From: Cellulomonas sp. Root930
Lineage (GTDB): Bacteria; Actinomycetota; Actinomycetes; Actinomycetales; Cellulomonadaceae
Reading direction: 5' to 3'
Assembly: GCA_001429255.1 (NCBI GenBank)
Contig: LMJI01000001.1
Span: 1,653,256 to 1,717,255 of the forward strand
Length of the DNA stretch: 64,000 nt
The translations under genes and the position numbers were made by a program. The notes under the pieces were generated by a model that saw only the letters and a list, made by a program, of their open reading frames with translations, did no database searches and was not told where the DNA came from. Positions 1 through 7,462 of this stretch are shown one piece after another; the stretch's first letter is position 1; each line of letters starts with the position of its first letter.

Positions 1-17
1 CCGGCGACCGGCCCTCG

Positions 18-890
18 TCAGAGGAACGGCTGCACCAGCTGGAGGTAGCGCTCAGCCAGCGTCGCGACCGTCTCGTCGCCCGGGGTGTCCCAGATGGCCT
101 GGTTGAAGATCTCCACCTCGACGTCGCCGGTGTAGCCGGTCTCGGCCACCCAGCGCGTGATCGTCGCGAAGTCGATGTACCCGTCGCCGACGTGCCCGCG
201 GGACAGCAGCGCGTCGGCCGCCAGGGGCAGGATCCAGTCGCACACCTGGTAGCTCGCGATGCGCTTCTGGGCTCCGGCCCGGGCGATCTGGCGCTGCAGG
301 TCCGGGTCCCACCACACGTGGTACGTGTCGACGACGACGCCGACGACGTCCGCCGGGAACGGCTCCGCCAGGTCGAGCGCCTGGCCGAGCGTCGAGATGA
401 CCGCCCGGTCGGCGGCGAAGATCGGGTGCAGCGGCTCCAGCACGAGCCGGACACCGTGCCCGGCCGCGAATGGTGCGAGCTCGCCGATCCGGTCCGCGAC
501 CCGCTGCCGGGCGCCGACGAGGTCACGGCCCGTGGTACCCGGTCGTGCAGGGCCGCCCGGTGCGGACGCGGCGGGCAGCCCGCCGACGACCATGATCAGC
601 TCGCGCGTGCCGAGCGTGGCGGCCTCGACGATCGCGCGGCGGTTGTCGTCGAGCGCTGCCGTGGCGTCGCCCTCGTCCTCCGCGGTGAGGAACCCGCCAC
701 GGCACAGGGACGAGACGCGCAGGCCGGCGTCGGCGACGATCTTCGCGGCCTCCGTGACACCGGCCTCCTGCACGCGGTCGCGCCAGACGCCGATCGCCGG
801 AAGCCCGCCTCGGACGGCTCCGTCGACCGCCTCCCGCAGGGTCCAGCGCTTGGTCGTCGCGGTGTTCAGCGACAGCCGGTCGAGGGTCAC
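18..890 (-). CDS. TIM-barrel sugar isomerase/epimerase (AP-endonuclease-2 superfamily)
   Basis: Predicted cytoplasmic sugar (phosphate) isomerase or epimerase of 290 residues. Visible motifs in the family order are LEPLHP, VVDTYHVWWDP, GHVGDG and VEVEIFN; in this superfamily such Glu/Asp/His residues bind a divalent metal for keto-sugar isomerisation. The GTG start was chosen because it overlaps the stop of the upstream oxidoreductase gene (GTGA, 4 bp) and because the family-like N-terminus (LDRLSLNTAT) begins there; the open frame further upstream is Arg/Ala-rich shadow sequence. It is the distal gene of a two-gene unit with a LacI-type operator in front, so it probably belongs to the same sugar-acid regulon as the following island. 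The substrate cannot be read from sequence. Confidence 0.85.
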   Translation of the reverse strand: MTLDRLSLNTATTKRWTLREAVDGAVRGGLPAIGVWRDRVQEAGVTEAAKIVADAGLRVSSLCRGGFLTAEDEGDATAALDDNRRAIVEAATLGTRELIMVVGGLPAASAPGGPARPGTTGRDLVGARQRVADRIGELAPFAAGHGVRLVLEPLHPIFAADRAVISTLGQALDLAEPFPADVVGVVVDTYHVWWDPDLQRQIARAGAQKRIASYQVCDWILPLAADALLSRGHVGDGYIDFATITRWVAETGYTGDVEVEIFNQAIWDTPGDETVATLAERYLQLVQPFL

Positions 891-2050
891 AGCGCGATGG
901 TCGGGACGTCGAGACGCCGGCCCTCCGCCGACGACTGCAGCCCCAGCTCGGCCAGCTGCACGCCGCGGGCGGCCGACAGCAGGTCGAACCGGTGGGTGCG
1001 CCCGGCGACGACGTCGCGCAGGAACTCCTCCCACTGCAGCTTGAAGCCGTTGTCGAGGTCGCCGTTGGCGGGCACCTCGAGCCACTGGTCACGGAACGAC
1101 TCGGTGACCGGCAGGTCCGGGTTCCACACCGGCTTCGGGGTGTGCGCGCGCTGCTGGGCCACGCACTTGTTCAGCCCCGCGACCGCGGAGCCGTGCGTGC
1201 CGTCGATCTGGAACTCGACGAGCTCGTCGCGGTACACGCGGACGGCCCAGGACGAGTTGATCTGCGCGACGACGGGGTCGCCGCCGGGGGTCTCGATCTC
1301 GAAGATCCCGTACGCGGCGTCGTCGGCGGTGGCGTCGTAGGCCTTGCCCTGCTCGTCCCAGCGCGTCGGGATGTGCGTCGCGGTCTGCGCGTTCACGGTC
1401 TTGACCGTGCCGAGGATGCCCTCGAGCACGTAGTTCCAGTGGCAGAACATGTCGACGACGATGCCGCCGCCGTCCTCCTTGCGGTAGTTCCAGCTGGGCC
1501 GCTGGGCCTCCTGGCCGTCGCCCTCGAACACCCAGTAGCCGAACTCGCCGCGCAGCGACAGGATCCGGCCGAAGAAGCCCTCGTCCACCAGCCGGCGCAG
1601 CTTGACCAGGCCCGGCAGGTACAGCTTGTCGTGCACCACACCCGCGGTGACTCCCGTGCTCTCGCGCAGCCGGGCGAGGTCGATCGCCTCGGCCAGCGTC
1701 TCGGCCGTCGGCTTCTCCGTGAAGATGTGCTTGCCGGCCTTCATGGCGGCCGTGAGCGCGCTGTAGCGGCGGCTGGTCACCTGGGCGTCGAAGTAGATGT
1801 CGACCGTCGGGTCGTTGATGACCGAGTCGGCGTCGGTGGTCCAGTGCTCGACCCCGTGCAGCTCTGCCAGCTCGCGCACCTTCTCGGCGTTGCGGCCGAC
1901 CAGGATCGGCTCCACCTGCACGCGCGTGCCGTCCTCGAGCGTGACGCCGCCCTGGTCGCGGATCGACAGGATCGACCGGACGAGGTGCTGGCGGTAGCCC
2001 ATCCGGCCGGTGATGCCGTTCATCCCGATGCGCAGGGTGCGGGTCGTCAT
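887..2050 (-). CDS. Gfo/Idh/MocA family NAD(P)-dependent oxidoreductase
   Basis: Predicted cytoplasmic sugar or sugar-acid dehydrogenase of 387 residues. The N-terminal Rossmann fold shows GMNGITGRMG (residues 9-18) and the family motif EKP at 112-114; the C-terminal half has the alpha/beta substrate domain with DMFCHWNY. The ATG at 2050 is preferred over an upstream in-frame extension because GGAG lies about 6 nt upstream and the nucleotide-binding strand starts directly after it. It is translationally coupled to the downstream isomerase (GTGA overlap), a common pairing in inositol, keto-sugar and uronate catabolism. A 14-bp LacI-type palindrome lies about 42 bp upstream of the start, resembling those of the neighbouring uronate genes. 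The exact substrate is unknown. Confidence 0.88.
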   Translation of the reverse strand: MTTRTLRIGMNGITGRMGYRQHLVRSILSIRDQGGVTLEDGTRVQVEPILVGRNAEKVRELAELHGVEHWTTDADSVINDPTVDIYFDAQVTSRRYSALTAAMKAGKHIFTEKPTAETLAEAIDLARLRESTGVTAGVVHDKLYLPGLVKLRRLVDEGFFGRILSLRGEFGYWVFEGDGQEAQRPSWNYRKEDGGGIVVDMFCHWNYVLEGILGTVKTVNAQTATHIPTRWDEQGKAYDATADDAAYGIFEIETPGGDPVVAQINSSWAVRVYRDELVEFQIDGTHGSAVAGLNKCVAQQRAHTPKPVWNPDLPVTESFRDQWLEVPANGDLDNGFKLQWEEFLRDVVAGRTHRFDLLSAARGVQLAELGLQSSAEGRRLDVPTIAL

Positions 2051-2091
2051 GAGTGCTCCGAGTGTTCTGGACCGCGGTGTCGGTCGGAGTG

Positions 2092-2105
2092 GGAATGCGC
2101 TTTCC
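2092..2105. promoter_or_regulatory. LacI-type operator upstream of the oxidoreductase/isomerase pair
   Basis: The 14-mer GGAATGCGCTTTCC pairs at 6 of 7 positions around a central CG, the usual LacI-family layout. It lies between the start at 2050 and the upstream repeats, and shares G2, A4, central CG, T11 and C13 with most of the other sites at 5136, 5245, 6732, 10487 and 10547. Confidence 0.6.
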
Positions 2106-2198
2106 ACTGTAGCGCATGCCGCTGCGGGCGCGTCAAGGCTCGAGCTCAGGAATGGCGCGTGGACGCCCGCGGCTCGCACGGGAGCGGCGCCGGCGCTG

Positions 2199-2230
2199 GC
2201 TCCTGCTCCTGGTCCTGCTCCTGCTCCTGC
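2199..2230. repeat. GCTCCT hexamer microsatellite
   Basis: Five tandem copies of a GCTCCT-like hexamer (one copy reads GGTCCT) occur in the 465-bp non-coding interval 2051-2515. No function is evident; it abuts the long hairpin at 2238-2284. Confidence 0.7.
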
Positions 2231-2237
2231 GACACGG

Positions 2238-2284
2238 TCGCGTGAAGACTTCGTTCCGCTGGGTGCGACGAAGTCTTCACGCGA
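2238..2284. terminator. Perfect 17-bp hairpin in a non-coding interval (terminator candidate)
   Basis: Positions 2238-2254 are exactly complementary to 2268-2284, with a 13-nt loop (2255-2267). No T-run follows on either strand, so a factor-independent terminator is not certain; it could also be a processing or stability element. It separates the reductase gene ending at 2516 (minus strand) from the promoter of the next minus-strand pair, where a terminator would be expected. Confidence 0.5.
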
Positions 2285-2371
2285 GCCACTGCTCGGACCG
2301 CCGGCGCTCGGGTGTGCTGTCGTGCGGGGGCGTCGGTGCCCGACTCGACCGCACGGCGGACCCGCCGCGCA

Positions 2372-2529
2372 GACGCAGTCCTCAGACCCGCGCTGCGGAC
2401 TGTCCGCGCGCCGACGCAGGCCTCGGACCCGCGCTGCGGACTGTCCGCGCGCCGACGAAGTCCTCAGACCCGCGAGGCGGACCCACCGCGCGCTGTCCGC
2501 GCGCCGACGTGGTCGTCAGACCCGCGAGG
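2372..2529. repeat. Tandem imperfect repeat (about 41 bp) carrying small hairpins, overlapping a gene 3' end
   Basis: A unit starting GACGNAGTCCTCAGACCCGC recurs at 2372, 2413, 2453 and 2506 (spacings 41, 40 and 53). The first two units contain the inverted repeat GCGGACTGTCCGC; the third carries the same arms separated by 12 nt. The fourth unit runs into the last codons and stop of the reductase gene at 2516, so the array looks like amplification of that gene's 3' end or of its termination region. The unit is too short and irregular for CRISPR and there are no cas genes. The rest of the 2051-2515 interval holds the operator, hexamer repeat and hairpin listed separately. Confidence 0.75.
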
Positions 2530-4021
2530 TGACCAGGCTCGCGACGGCCGCCCGCACGGCGGACCGGAAGGCGGCCGAGTCGGCCAGGTCGTCCCCGAAC
2601 ACCGCCCGCACGTCGAGCATCCGGTCGGCCAGCGAGTCGAGCGGTCCCGCAGCCGCGTCCGCGAGGGTGGCCGCCATCGGGTCGTCGAGCGGCACCCGGT
2701 GACCGTCGACCACGAGCTCGCCCTGGGTCGTCGCGCGCACGTAGGCGATCCACGCGGCGACGGTCAGGGCGGCGGCCGTGGGAACTGCTCCCTGGGCGAG
2801 CCGGTCGCGGACCGTGCCGAGCAGCCGCGGCGAGAGCTTCTGCGACCCGTCCATCGCCACCTGCACCGTGGTGTGACCGGTGTTCGGGTTGGCGAACCGC
2901 GCGAGCACGTCGTCGCGGTACCCCGTCAGCTCCATGCCGTCCGGCGCGACGAGGGTGGGCAGCACGTCCTCGTCGACCAGCGCCCGCACCGCGGCGGCCA
3001 GGTCCGGGTCGGCCACCGCCTGGGCGATCGTCGCGTACCCGCGCAGCGCACCCAGGTAGGCGAGCGTCGAGTGGCTGGCGTTCAGGACACGCAGCTTGGC
3101 GCGCTCGTACGGCGCCACGGCGGACGTCAGGGTCGCCCCGGCGAGCTCCCACGCGGGCCGCGGTCCGGCGAAGTCGTCCTCGACGACCCACTGCGTGAAG
3201 GGCTCGCCCACCACCAGCCCTGCGTCGGTGAGCCCGAGGAGCGCGGCTGCCTCCGCGCGGTGGGCATCCGTCGTGGCCGGCACGATCCGGTCGACCATCG
3301 TCCCCGGGAACCGGACCGACGTGTCGATCCACTCGCGCAGCCGCCGGCCGTCGGGCATCGCGTCGAGGGTGGTGCCGACGAGCGCGGCCAGCACGGCGCC
3401 GTTGTCGGCGAGGTTGTCGCAGCAGACGACCGTGAGCGGACCGGCGTCGGCTCGTGCCCGCTGGGCGAGCCCGCGCAGGAGCAGTCCGATCGGCGAGCGC
3501 GCGGGCTCGTCCGCCGGCCGGCCGCGCAGGTCGGCGGCGAGGGCGTCCAGGTCGGCCGACAGGTCGGGATCCGTCAGGTCCGGGCCGCCGTCCGCCGCGC
3601 GGCGGTAGCCCTTCTCGGTCACCGTGAGCGTGACGACGTGCGTGGTCGGCGCCGCGATCGTCGCCAGGACCCGCGCGGTGTCGGTGCCCGGGAATGCCAC
3701 GTCGCGCAGCGACCCGACGAGGCGCAGCGAGGTCTCGTCCGTGCCCTTGGTCAGCACGCCGTAGAGACCGTCCTGCGGTGCGAGCTGCTCGACCACCCGC
3801 GCACTGCGCTGGGTGACGCCGAGGATGCCCCAGCCGTTCTCGCCGGCCGCCGCTGCGGCGTCCTCGGTGAAGACCGCCTGGTGTGCTCGGTGGAACGCCC
3901 CGAGGCCGAGGTGCACCAGTCCGACGGTGATCTCGGACGGGCCCACCGCGGGCAGTCGCACACCCGACCGTGTGGCGTCGACGCCCGAGAGCGTCGCTCG
4001 CGAGAGCCGGCTCGGTGTCAT
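2516..4021 (-). CDS. Mannitol dehydrogenase family uronate reductase (fructuronate reductase-like)
   Basis: Predicted cytoplasmic NAD(H)-dependent polyol/uronate oxidoreductase of 501 residues, the usual size of the long-chain mannitol dehydrogenase family. The N-terminal nucleotide-binding segment reads VHLGLGAFHRAHQA (residues 36-49), typical of fructuronate reductase and mannitol 2-dehydrogenase; VCCDNLADNG and the late KLRVLNASHSTLAYLG segment (catalytic Lys/Asn/His region) are present. The start ATG overlaps the stop of the upstream LacI gene (ATGA). The context with uxaC, kdgK and eda argues for a uronate rather than mannitol substrate. The N-terminus is closer to the UxuB type than to the UxaB (tagaturonate) type, although the neighbouring dehydratase is UxaA-like. 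Its 3' end lies inside the tandem repeat array. Confidence 0.85.
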   Translation of the reverse strand: MTPSRLSRATLSGVDATRSGVRLPAVGPSEITVGLVHLGLGAFHRAHQAVFTEDAAAAAGENGWGILGVTQRSARVVEQLAPQDGLYGVLTKGTDETSLRLVGSLRDVAFPGTDTARVLATIAAPTTHVVTLTVTEKGYRRAADGGPDLTDPDLSADLDALAADLRGRPADEPARSPIGLLLRGLAQRARADAGPLTVVCCDNLADNGAVLAALVGTTLDAMPDGRRLREWIDTSVRFPGTMVDRIVPATTDAHRAEAAALLGLTDAGLVVGEPFTQWVVEDDFAGPRPAWELAGATLTSAVAPYERAKLRVLNASHSTLAYLGALRGYATIAQAVADPDLAAAVRALVDEDVLPTLVAPDGMELTGYRDDVLARFANPNTGHTTVQVAMDGSQKLSPRLLGTVRDRLAQGAVPTAAALTVAAWIAYVRATTQGELVVDGHRVPLDDPMAATLADAAAGPLDSLADRMLDVRAVFGDDLADSAAFRSAVRAAVASLVTSRV

Positions 4022-5106
4022 TCGCCGACCTCGGACGTCTGCGCGTTCGCCACCCCGGTCGACGCGCGGACCACCAGCTCGACCCCGATGAGGACCGAAG
4101 GCGGCGTCCCCGCAGCGCCGGGATCCCTTCCGGCGCCCGCCGAGCTCAGCGCCGTCGCCAGCGCCGACTCCGTCGCGGTCGGCACCTGACCGACCTCGAC
4201 GAGCAGGTCCACGGCCGCGCGGCCGAGGCGGGCCAGCGGCACGGTGACCGTGGTGAGTGCCGGCGAGACGAGCGTCGCCGCCGGGATGTCGTCGTACCCC
4301 ACCACCGAGACGTCCTCGGGCACCCGGACCCCGCGCGCGCGGAGCCTGCTGAGGATGCCGAGCGCCAGGAGGTCGTTGTGGGCCAGCACCGCGGTGACCC
4401 CGCTGGCCGCCACGAGGTCACCTGCCGCGACACCGCCGCCGAACAGGGGAGGGAAGTGGCCGAGGTCGGTGACCTCGACGCTGCGCAGACCGTGCGACGC
4501 GTGCTCGAGGCCGTGCCGGCGCTGGGAGTCGGACCACGAGCCGACCGGACCGCCGGCGTACCCGATGCGGCGGTGGCCGAGGGCGTGCAGGTGCCGGACG
4601 GCCTGGCGGACGCCGTCGGCGTTGTCGATCACCACGGACGGGTAGCCGCCGTGCAGGCGGTTGACGAGGAGCAGCGGGACGTCGTCGTCGAGGACATCGT
4701 GGGACAGCCGGTCGAGCTCGAGGTCCGACATGCGCGGGGAGCACAGGACGACCCCGTCCACCTGGGCGCCGAGGTGCCCGACCAGCTCCGCCTCGAGGCG
4801 GGGGTCCTCCTCGGCGTCGGCGACGAGGAGCGCGAAGCCGAGCGCGCGGGCGCGCGCCTGGACGCCCTTGGCGACCGCTGCGAAGAACGGGTTCTCCAGG
4901 TCCGGCACCACGAGGCACAGGTTGCCGGTCCGGCCGGTGATCAGCTCCCGGGCGGCGCGGTTGGGCCGGTAGCCCAGCTCACGCGCGACCTGCTGGACGT
5001 GCTCGCGCCGCGCGGGCGCCACCAGGTCGGGTGCACTGAGCGCCCGGGACGCCGTGGCCGGCGAGACTCCGGCGGCGCGCGCGACGTCGCGCAGCGTGAC
5101 CACCAC
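4018..5106 (-). CDS. LacI family transcriptional regulator (uronate island, copy 1)
   Basis: Predicted DNA-binding repressor of 362 residues. The N-terminal helix-turn-helix reads RDVARAAGVSPATASRAL with the hinge helix NRAARELITGRTGN, followed by a periplasmic-binding-protein-like sensor domain (LCLVVPDLENPFFAAV onward; VVGYDDIPAATLVSPALTTV near the end). The GTG at 5106 has GAGGAGG about 8 nt upstream. It is divergent from uxaC and translationally coupled to the uronate reductase, so its likely job is local control by a hexuronate or pathway intermediate. Two LacI-type palindromes lie in the 198-bp divergent interval. The inducer is not predictable. Confidence 0.93.
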   Translation of the reverse strand: MVVTLRDVARAAGVSPATASRALSAPDLVAPARREHVQQVARELGYRPNRAARELITGRTGNLCLVVPDLENPFFAAVAKGVQARARALGFALLVADAEEDPRLEAELVGHLGAQVDGVVLCSPRMSDLELDRLSHDVLDDDVPLLLVNRLHGGYPSVVIDNADGVRQAVRHLHALGHRRIGYAGGPVGSWSDSQRRHGLEHASHGLRSVEVTDLGHFPPLFGGGVAAGDLVAASGVTAVLAHNDLLALGILSRLRARGVRVPEDVSVVGYDDIPAATLVSPALTTVTVPLARLGRAAVDLLVEVGQVPTATESALATALSSAGAGRDPGAAGTPPSVLIGVELVVRASTGVANAQTSEVGE

Positions 5107-5135
5107 GTGCCCTCCTCGCTCGACCCCGGATGAGA

Positions 5136-5149
5136 TGAATGCGATTTCA
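5136..5149. promoter_or_regulatory. LacI-type operator, site 1 of the lacI/uxaC divergent interval
   Basis: TGAATGCGATTTCA pairs at 5 of 7 positions around a central CG. It lies 30 bp upstream of the regulator start at 5106, suggesting autoregulation, and is the closest match to the site in front of the oxidoreductase gene. Confidence 0.55.
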
Positions 5150-5244
5150 GCACGGTTCGCCGCCCGCTGGCAACCGTCGTCCCGAGATGCGGGACCGCGG
5201 AGGAACAGGGCTTGTGGTCGGCGCGATCACCTGGTTTGCTGCGA

Positions 5245-5258
5245 TGAATGCGTTTGCA
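5245..5258. promoter_or_regulatory. LacI-type operator, site 2 of the lacI/uxaC divergent interval
   Basis: TGAATGCGTTTGCA (reverse TGCAAACGCATTCA) has the central CG and conserved G2/C13 but only 4 of 7 paired positions. It lies 46 bp upstream of the uxaC start and 109 bp from site 1, a distance compatible with looping between the two. Confidence 0.45.
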
Positions 5259-5304
5259 CCGCGCGTCATCGCACGCCGCGGCGGGACGGTCAGAGGAGGA
5301 GTCG

Positions 5305-6792
5305 ATGGTGAGCGAGACCGGGTGGTCGTTGCACCCTGACCGGGCGTTGCCCAGCGACCCGTCGGTGCGTCCGATCGCACGGGAGATCCTGGCGGCCACC
5401 GCCTCCCTCCCCATCGTCTCGATGCACGGGCACGTCGACGCAGGCGTGCTGGCACGGGACGAGCCGTTCGCGGACCCCGCCTCCCTCCTGGTCACGCCCG
5501 ACCACTACCTGGTGCGCATGCTGGTGTCCCAGGGCGTGCCGCACGACGCCCTCGGGGTCCCGCGCCGGGACCGACCGGGAGTGACGGCGGACCCGCGCGA
5601 GGTCTGGCGCACGTTCGCCACCCACTGGCCGCTGTTCCGCGGGACGCCCACGCGCTACTGGCTCGAGCACGTGCTGGTCGAGGTGTTCGGGCTCGACGAG
5701 CGTCCGTCCGCCGACTCCGCCGACCGCCTGTACGACCTCCTGTCCGAGCGCCTGGAGAAGCCGGCCTTCCGGCCCCTGGCGCTCTTCGACGAGTTCGGCA
5801 TCGAGATCCTGGCGACCACCGATGCCGCGACCGCGACGCTCGCGGATCACGCCGTGCTGGCGGACCGCGGCTGGGGGGACCGGATCGTGCCCACGTTCCG
5901 CCCCGACGCCCTCCTGCACGTCGACCGCCCCGGCTGGTGCGCGGACGTCGCGCTGCTCGAGGAGCGCTCGGGCGTGAGCATCGGCGGGTACCGCGACCTG
6001 GTGCGCGCGCTCGAGGAGCGCCGGCGGGCGTTCGTCGCCGCGGGTGCCCGGGCGACGGACCACGGCCACCTGTCCGCCGACACCACGCCGCTGAGCGAGG
6101 CCGCTGCGGAGCGGATCGTCGCCGCGGCTCTGCGGGGGCAGGTCAGCGCCGACGACGCCCAGGCGTTCTCCGGGCACATGCTCTTCGAGATGGCGCGCAT
6201 GTCCGCCGAGGACGGGCTGGTCATGCAGCTGCACCCGGGCGTGCTGCGGGACCACGACCGGGCGGTCGCCGACCTGCGCGGACCCGACGTCGGCTACGAC
6301 ATCCCGGTGCCGACCGAGTACGTGCGCGGCCTGCGCCCGGTGCTGGAGGCGTTCGGCCACCACCCCGGCCTGCGGCTCGTGCTCTTCACGGTCGACGAGG
6401 ACACGTTCAGCCGCGAGCTCGCCCCGATCGCCGGCGTCTACCCAGCCGTGCGGCTGGGCGCTCCGTGGTGGTTCCTGGACACCCCGGACGGCATGCGAAG
6501 GTTCCGCGAGGCCGTGACGGACACCGCCGGGTTTGCCAACACCACGGGCTTCGTCGACGACACCCGCGCGTTCTGCTCGATCCCGGCGCGGCACGACCTG
6601 GCCCGCCGGATCGACGCCGGGTTCCTCGCGCGACTGGTCGCGGAGCACCGGCTCGACCTCGACGAGGCGGTCGACACCGCCGTCGACCTCGCCTACCGGA
6701 TCCCGCGCGGAGCGTATGCTCCTCCGAGTTCGGCAAACGCTTTCCCGCTCACCAGCAGCGGGCCCGAGCACGGTGCGAAGGAGCACAAGTGA
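5305..6792 (+). CDS. uxaC: Uronate isomerase (glucuronate/galacturonate isomerase)
   Basis: Catalyses D-glucuronate to D-fructuronate and D-galacturonate to D-tagaturonate, the entry step of the hexuronate pathway, in the cytoplasm. The 495-residue protein is an amidohydrolase-fold UxaC: the metal-binding HGH is at 41-43, followed by PLFRGTPTRYWLEH, the family block FGIEILATTDAA and LVLFTVDEDTFSRELAPI. ATG 5305 is chosen for the AGAGGAGGA about 5 nt upstream; an upstream in-frame extension is Arg-rich. The stop overlaps the GTG of eda (GTGA). Oddity: after DLAYRIPRGAY, where homologs usually end, there is a further tail of about 24 residues encoded by DNA that contains a LacI-type operator. 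Confidence 0.95.
   Translation: MVSETGWSLHPDRALPSDPSVRPIAREILAATASLPIVSMHGHVDAGVLARDEPFADPASLLVTPDHYLVRMLVSQGVPHDALGVPRRDRPGVTADPREVWRTFATHWPLFRGTPTRYWLEHVLVEVFGLDERPSADSADRLYDLLSERLEKPAFRPLALFDEFGIEILATTDAATATLADHAVLADRGWGDRIVPTFRPDALLHVDRPGWCADVALLEERSGVSIGGYRDLVRALEERRRAFVAAGARATDHGHLSADTTPLSEAAAERIVAAALRGQVSADDAQAFSGHMLFEMARMSAEDGLVMQLHPGVLRDHDRAVADLRGPDVGYDIPVPTEYVRGLRPVLEAFGHHPGLRLVLFTVDEDTFSRELAPIAGVYPAVRLGAPWWFLDTPDGMRRFREAVTDTAGFANTTGFVDDTRAFCSIPARHDLARRIDAGFLARLVAEHRLDLDEAVDTAVDLAYRIPRGAYAPPSSANAFPLTSSGPEHGAKEHK
6732..6745. promoter_or_regulatory. LacI-type operator inside the uxaC 3' end
   Basis: GGCAAACGCTTTCC pairs at 5 of 7 positions around a central CG and matches the other island sites. 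It lies 44 bp upstream of the eda start, within the codons of the extra UxaC tail, and could control an internal promoter for eda-kdgK or act as an auxiliary loop site. Confidence 0.5.
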
Positions 6793-7418
6793 GCGACATC
6801 CTGCAGAGCCTCGCGGCGCACCGCCTGGTCCCCGTCGTGGTCATCGACGACGCGGCTTACGCGGACGCCCTGGCCCAGGCCCTGGTCGACGGGGGGCTCC
6901 CCGTCGCCGAGGTCACCTTCCGGACGGCCGCCGCGGCGGACGCGATCCGCGCGATCGCCGCGCGTGGGGACGTCCTGGTCGGCGCCGGCACCGTGCTGAC
7001 GCCTCAGCAGGTCGACGCGGCGGTGGCCGCCGGGGCGTCCTACGTCGTCTCGCCCGGCACCAGCCGCGCGGTCGTCGAGCGCTGCCAGGAGCACGGCATC
7101 CTCGCGCTGCCCGGCGCGGTCACGGCCACCGAGGTGCAGGCCGCGCTCGAGCTCGGCCTGACCACCGTGAAGTTCTTCCCCGCCGGCACGTCCGGCGGCG
7201 CCAAGGCGGTGGCCGCCCTCGCCGCACCGTTCGGCGACGTCGGCTTCGTCCCGACCGGCGGCATCGGCCCGGCCAACCTCGCCGAGTACCTCGCGCTGCC
7301 GTCCGTCCGCGCGGTCGGCGGGTCCTGGATGGTTCCCCGCGACCTCATCCGTGCCGGGGACCTCGACGCCGTCCGCGACCTCACCGCCGAGGCCGTCAGC
7401 CTGGTCGCCCACCCCTGA
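6789..7418 (+). CDS. eda: 2-keto-3-deoxy-6-phosphogluconate aldolase (KDPG/KHG aldolase)
   Basis: Cleaves KDPG into pyruvate and glyceraldehyde 3-phosphate, the last step of hexuronate breakdown; class I aldolase, cytoplasmic. At 209 residues it has the family length. Glu41 in EVTFRT matches the catalytic acid and Lys128 in TVKFFPA the Schiff-base lysine; GAGTVL and GGIGPANLAEYL contribute the phosphate pocket. The GTG start overlaps the uxaC stop by 4 bp and GAAGGAG lies about 7 nt upstream. It is the middle gene of uxaC-eda-kdgK and is expected to be induced with them. Confidence 0.95.
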   Translation: MSDILQSLAAHRLVPVVVIDDAAYADALAQALVDGGLPVAEVTFRTAAAADAIRAIAARGDVLVGAGTVLTPQQVDAAVAAGASYVVSPGTSRAVVERCQEHGILALPGAVTATEVQAALELGLTTVKFFPAGTSGGAKAVAALAAPFGDVGFVPTGGIGPANLAEYLALPSVRAVGGSWMVPRDLIRAGDLDAVRDLTAEAVSLVAHP

Positions 7419-7462
7419 GCTCGCTCACCCCTGCCTCGAGCGCCCCCGAAGGAGCGTCACCC

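Noticed and set aside
2372..2529. CRISPR-like array
   Set aside because: Units are imperfect, spacing is 40-53 bp with no unique spacers, and no cas genes are present.
2312..4189. Long plus-strand open frame opposite the uronate reductase
   Set aside because: It is Arg/Gly/Ala-rich shadow coding typical of high-GC DNA, and the minus strand encodes a clear mannitol-dehydrogenase-family protein.
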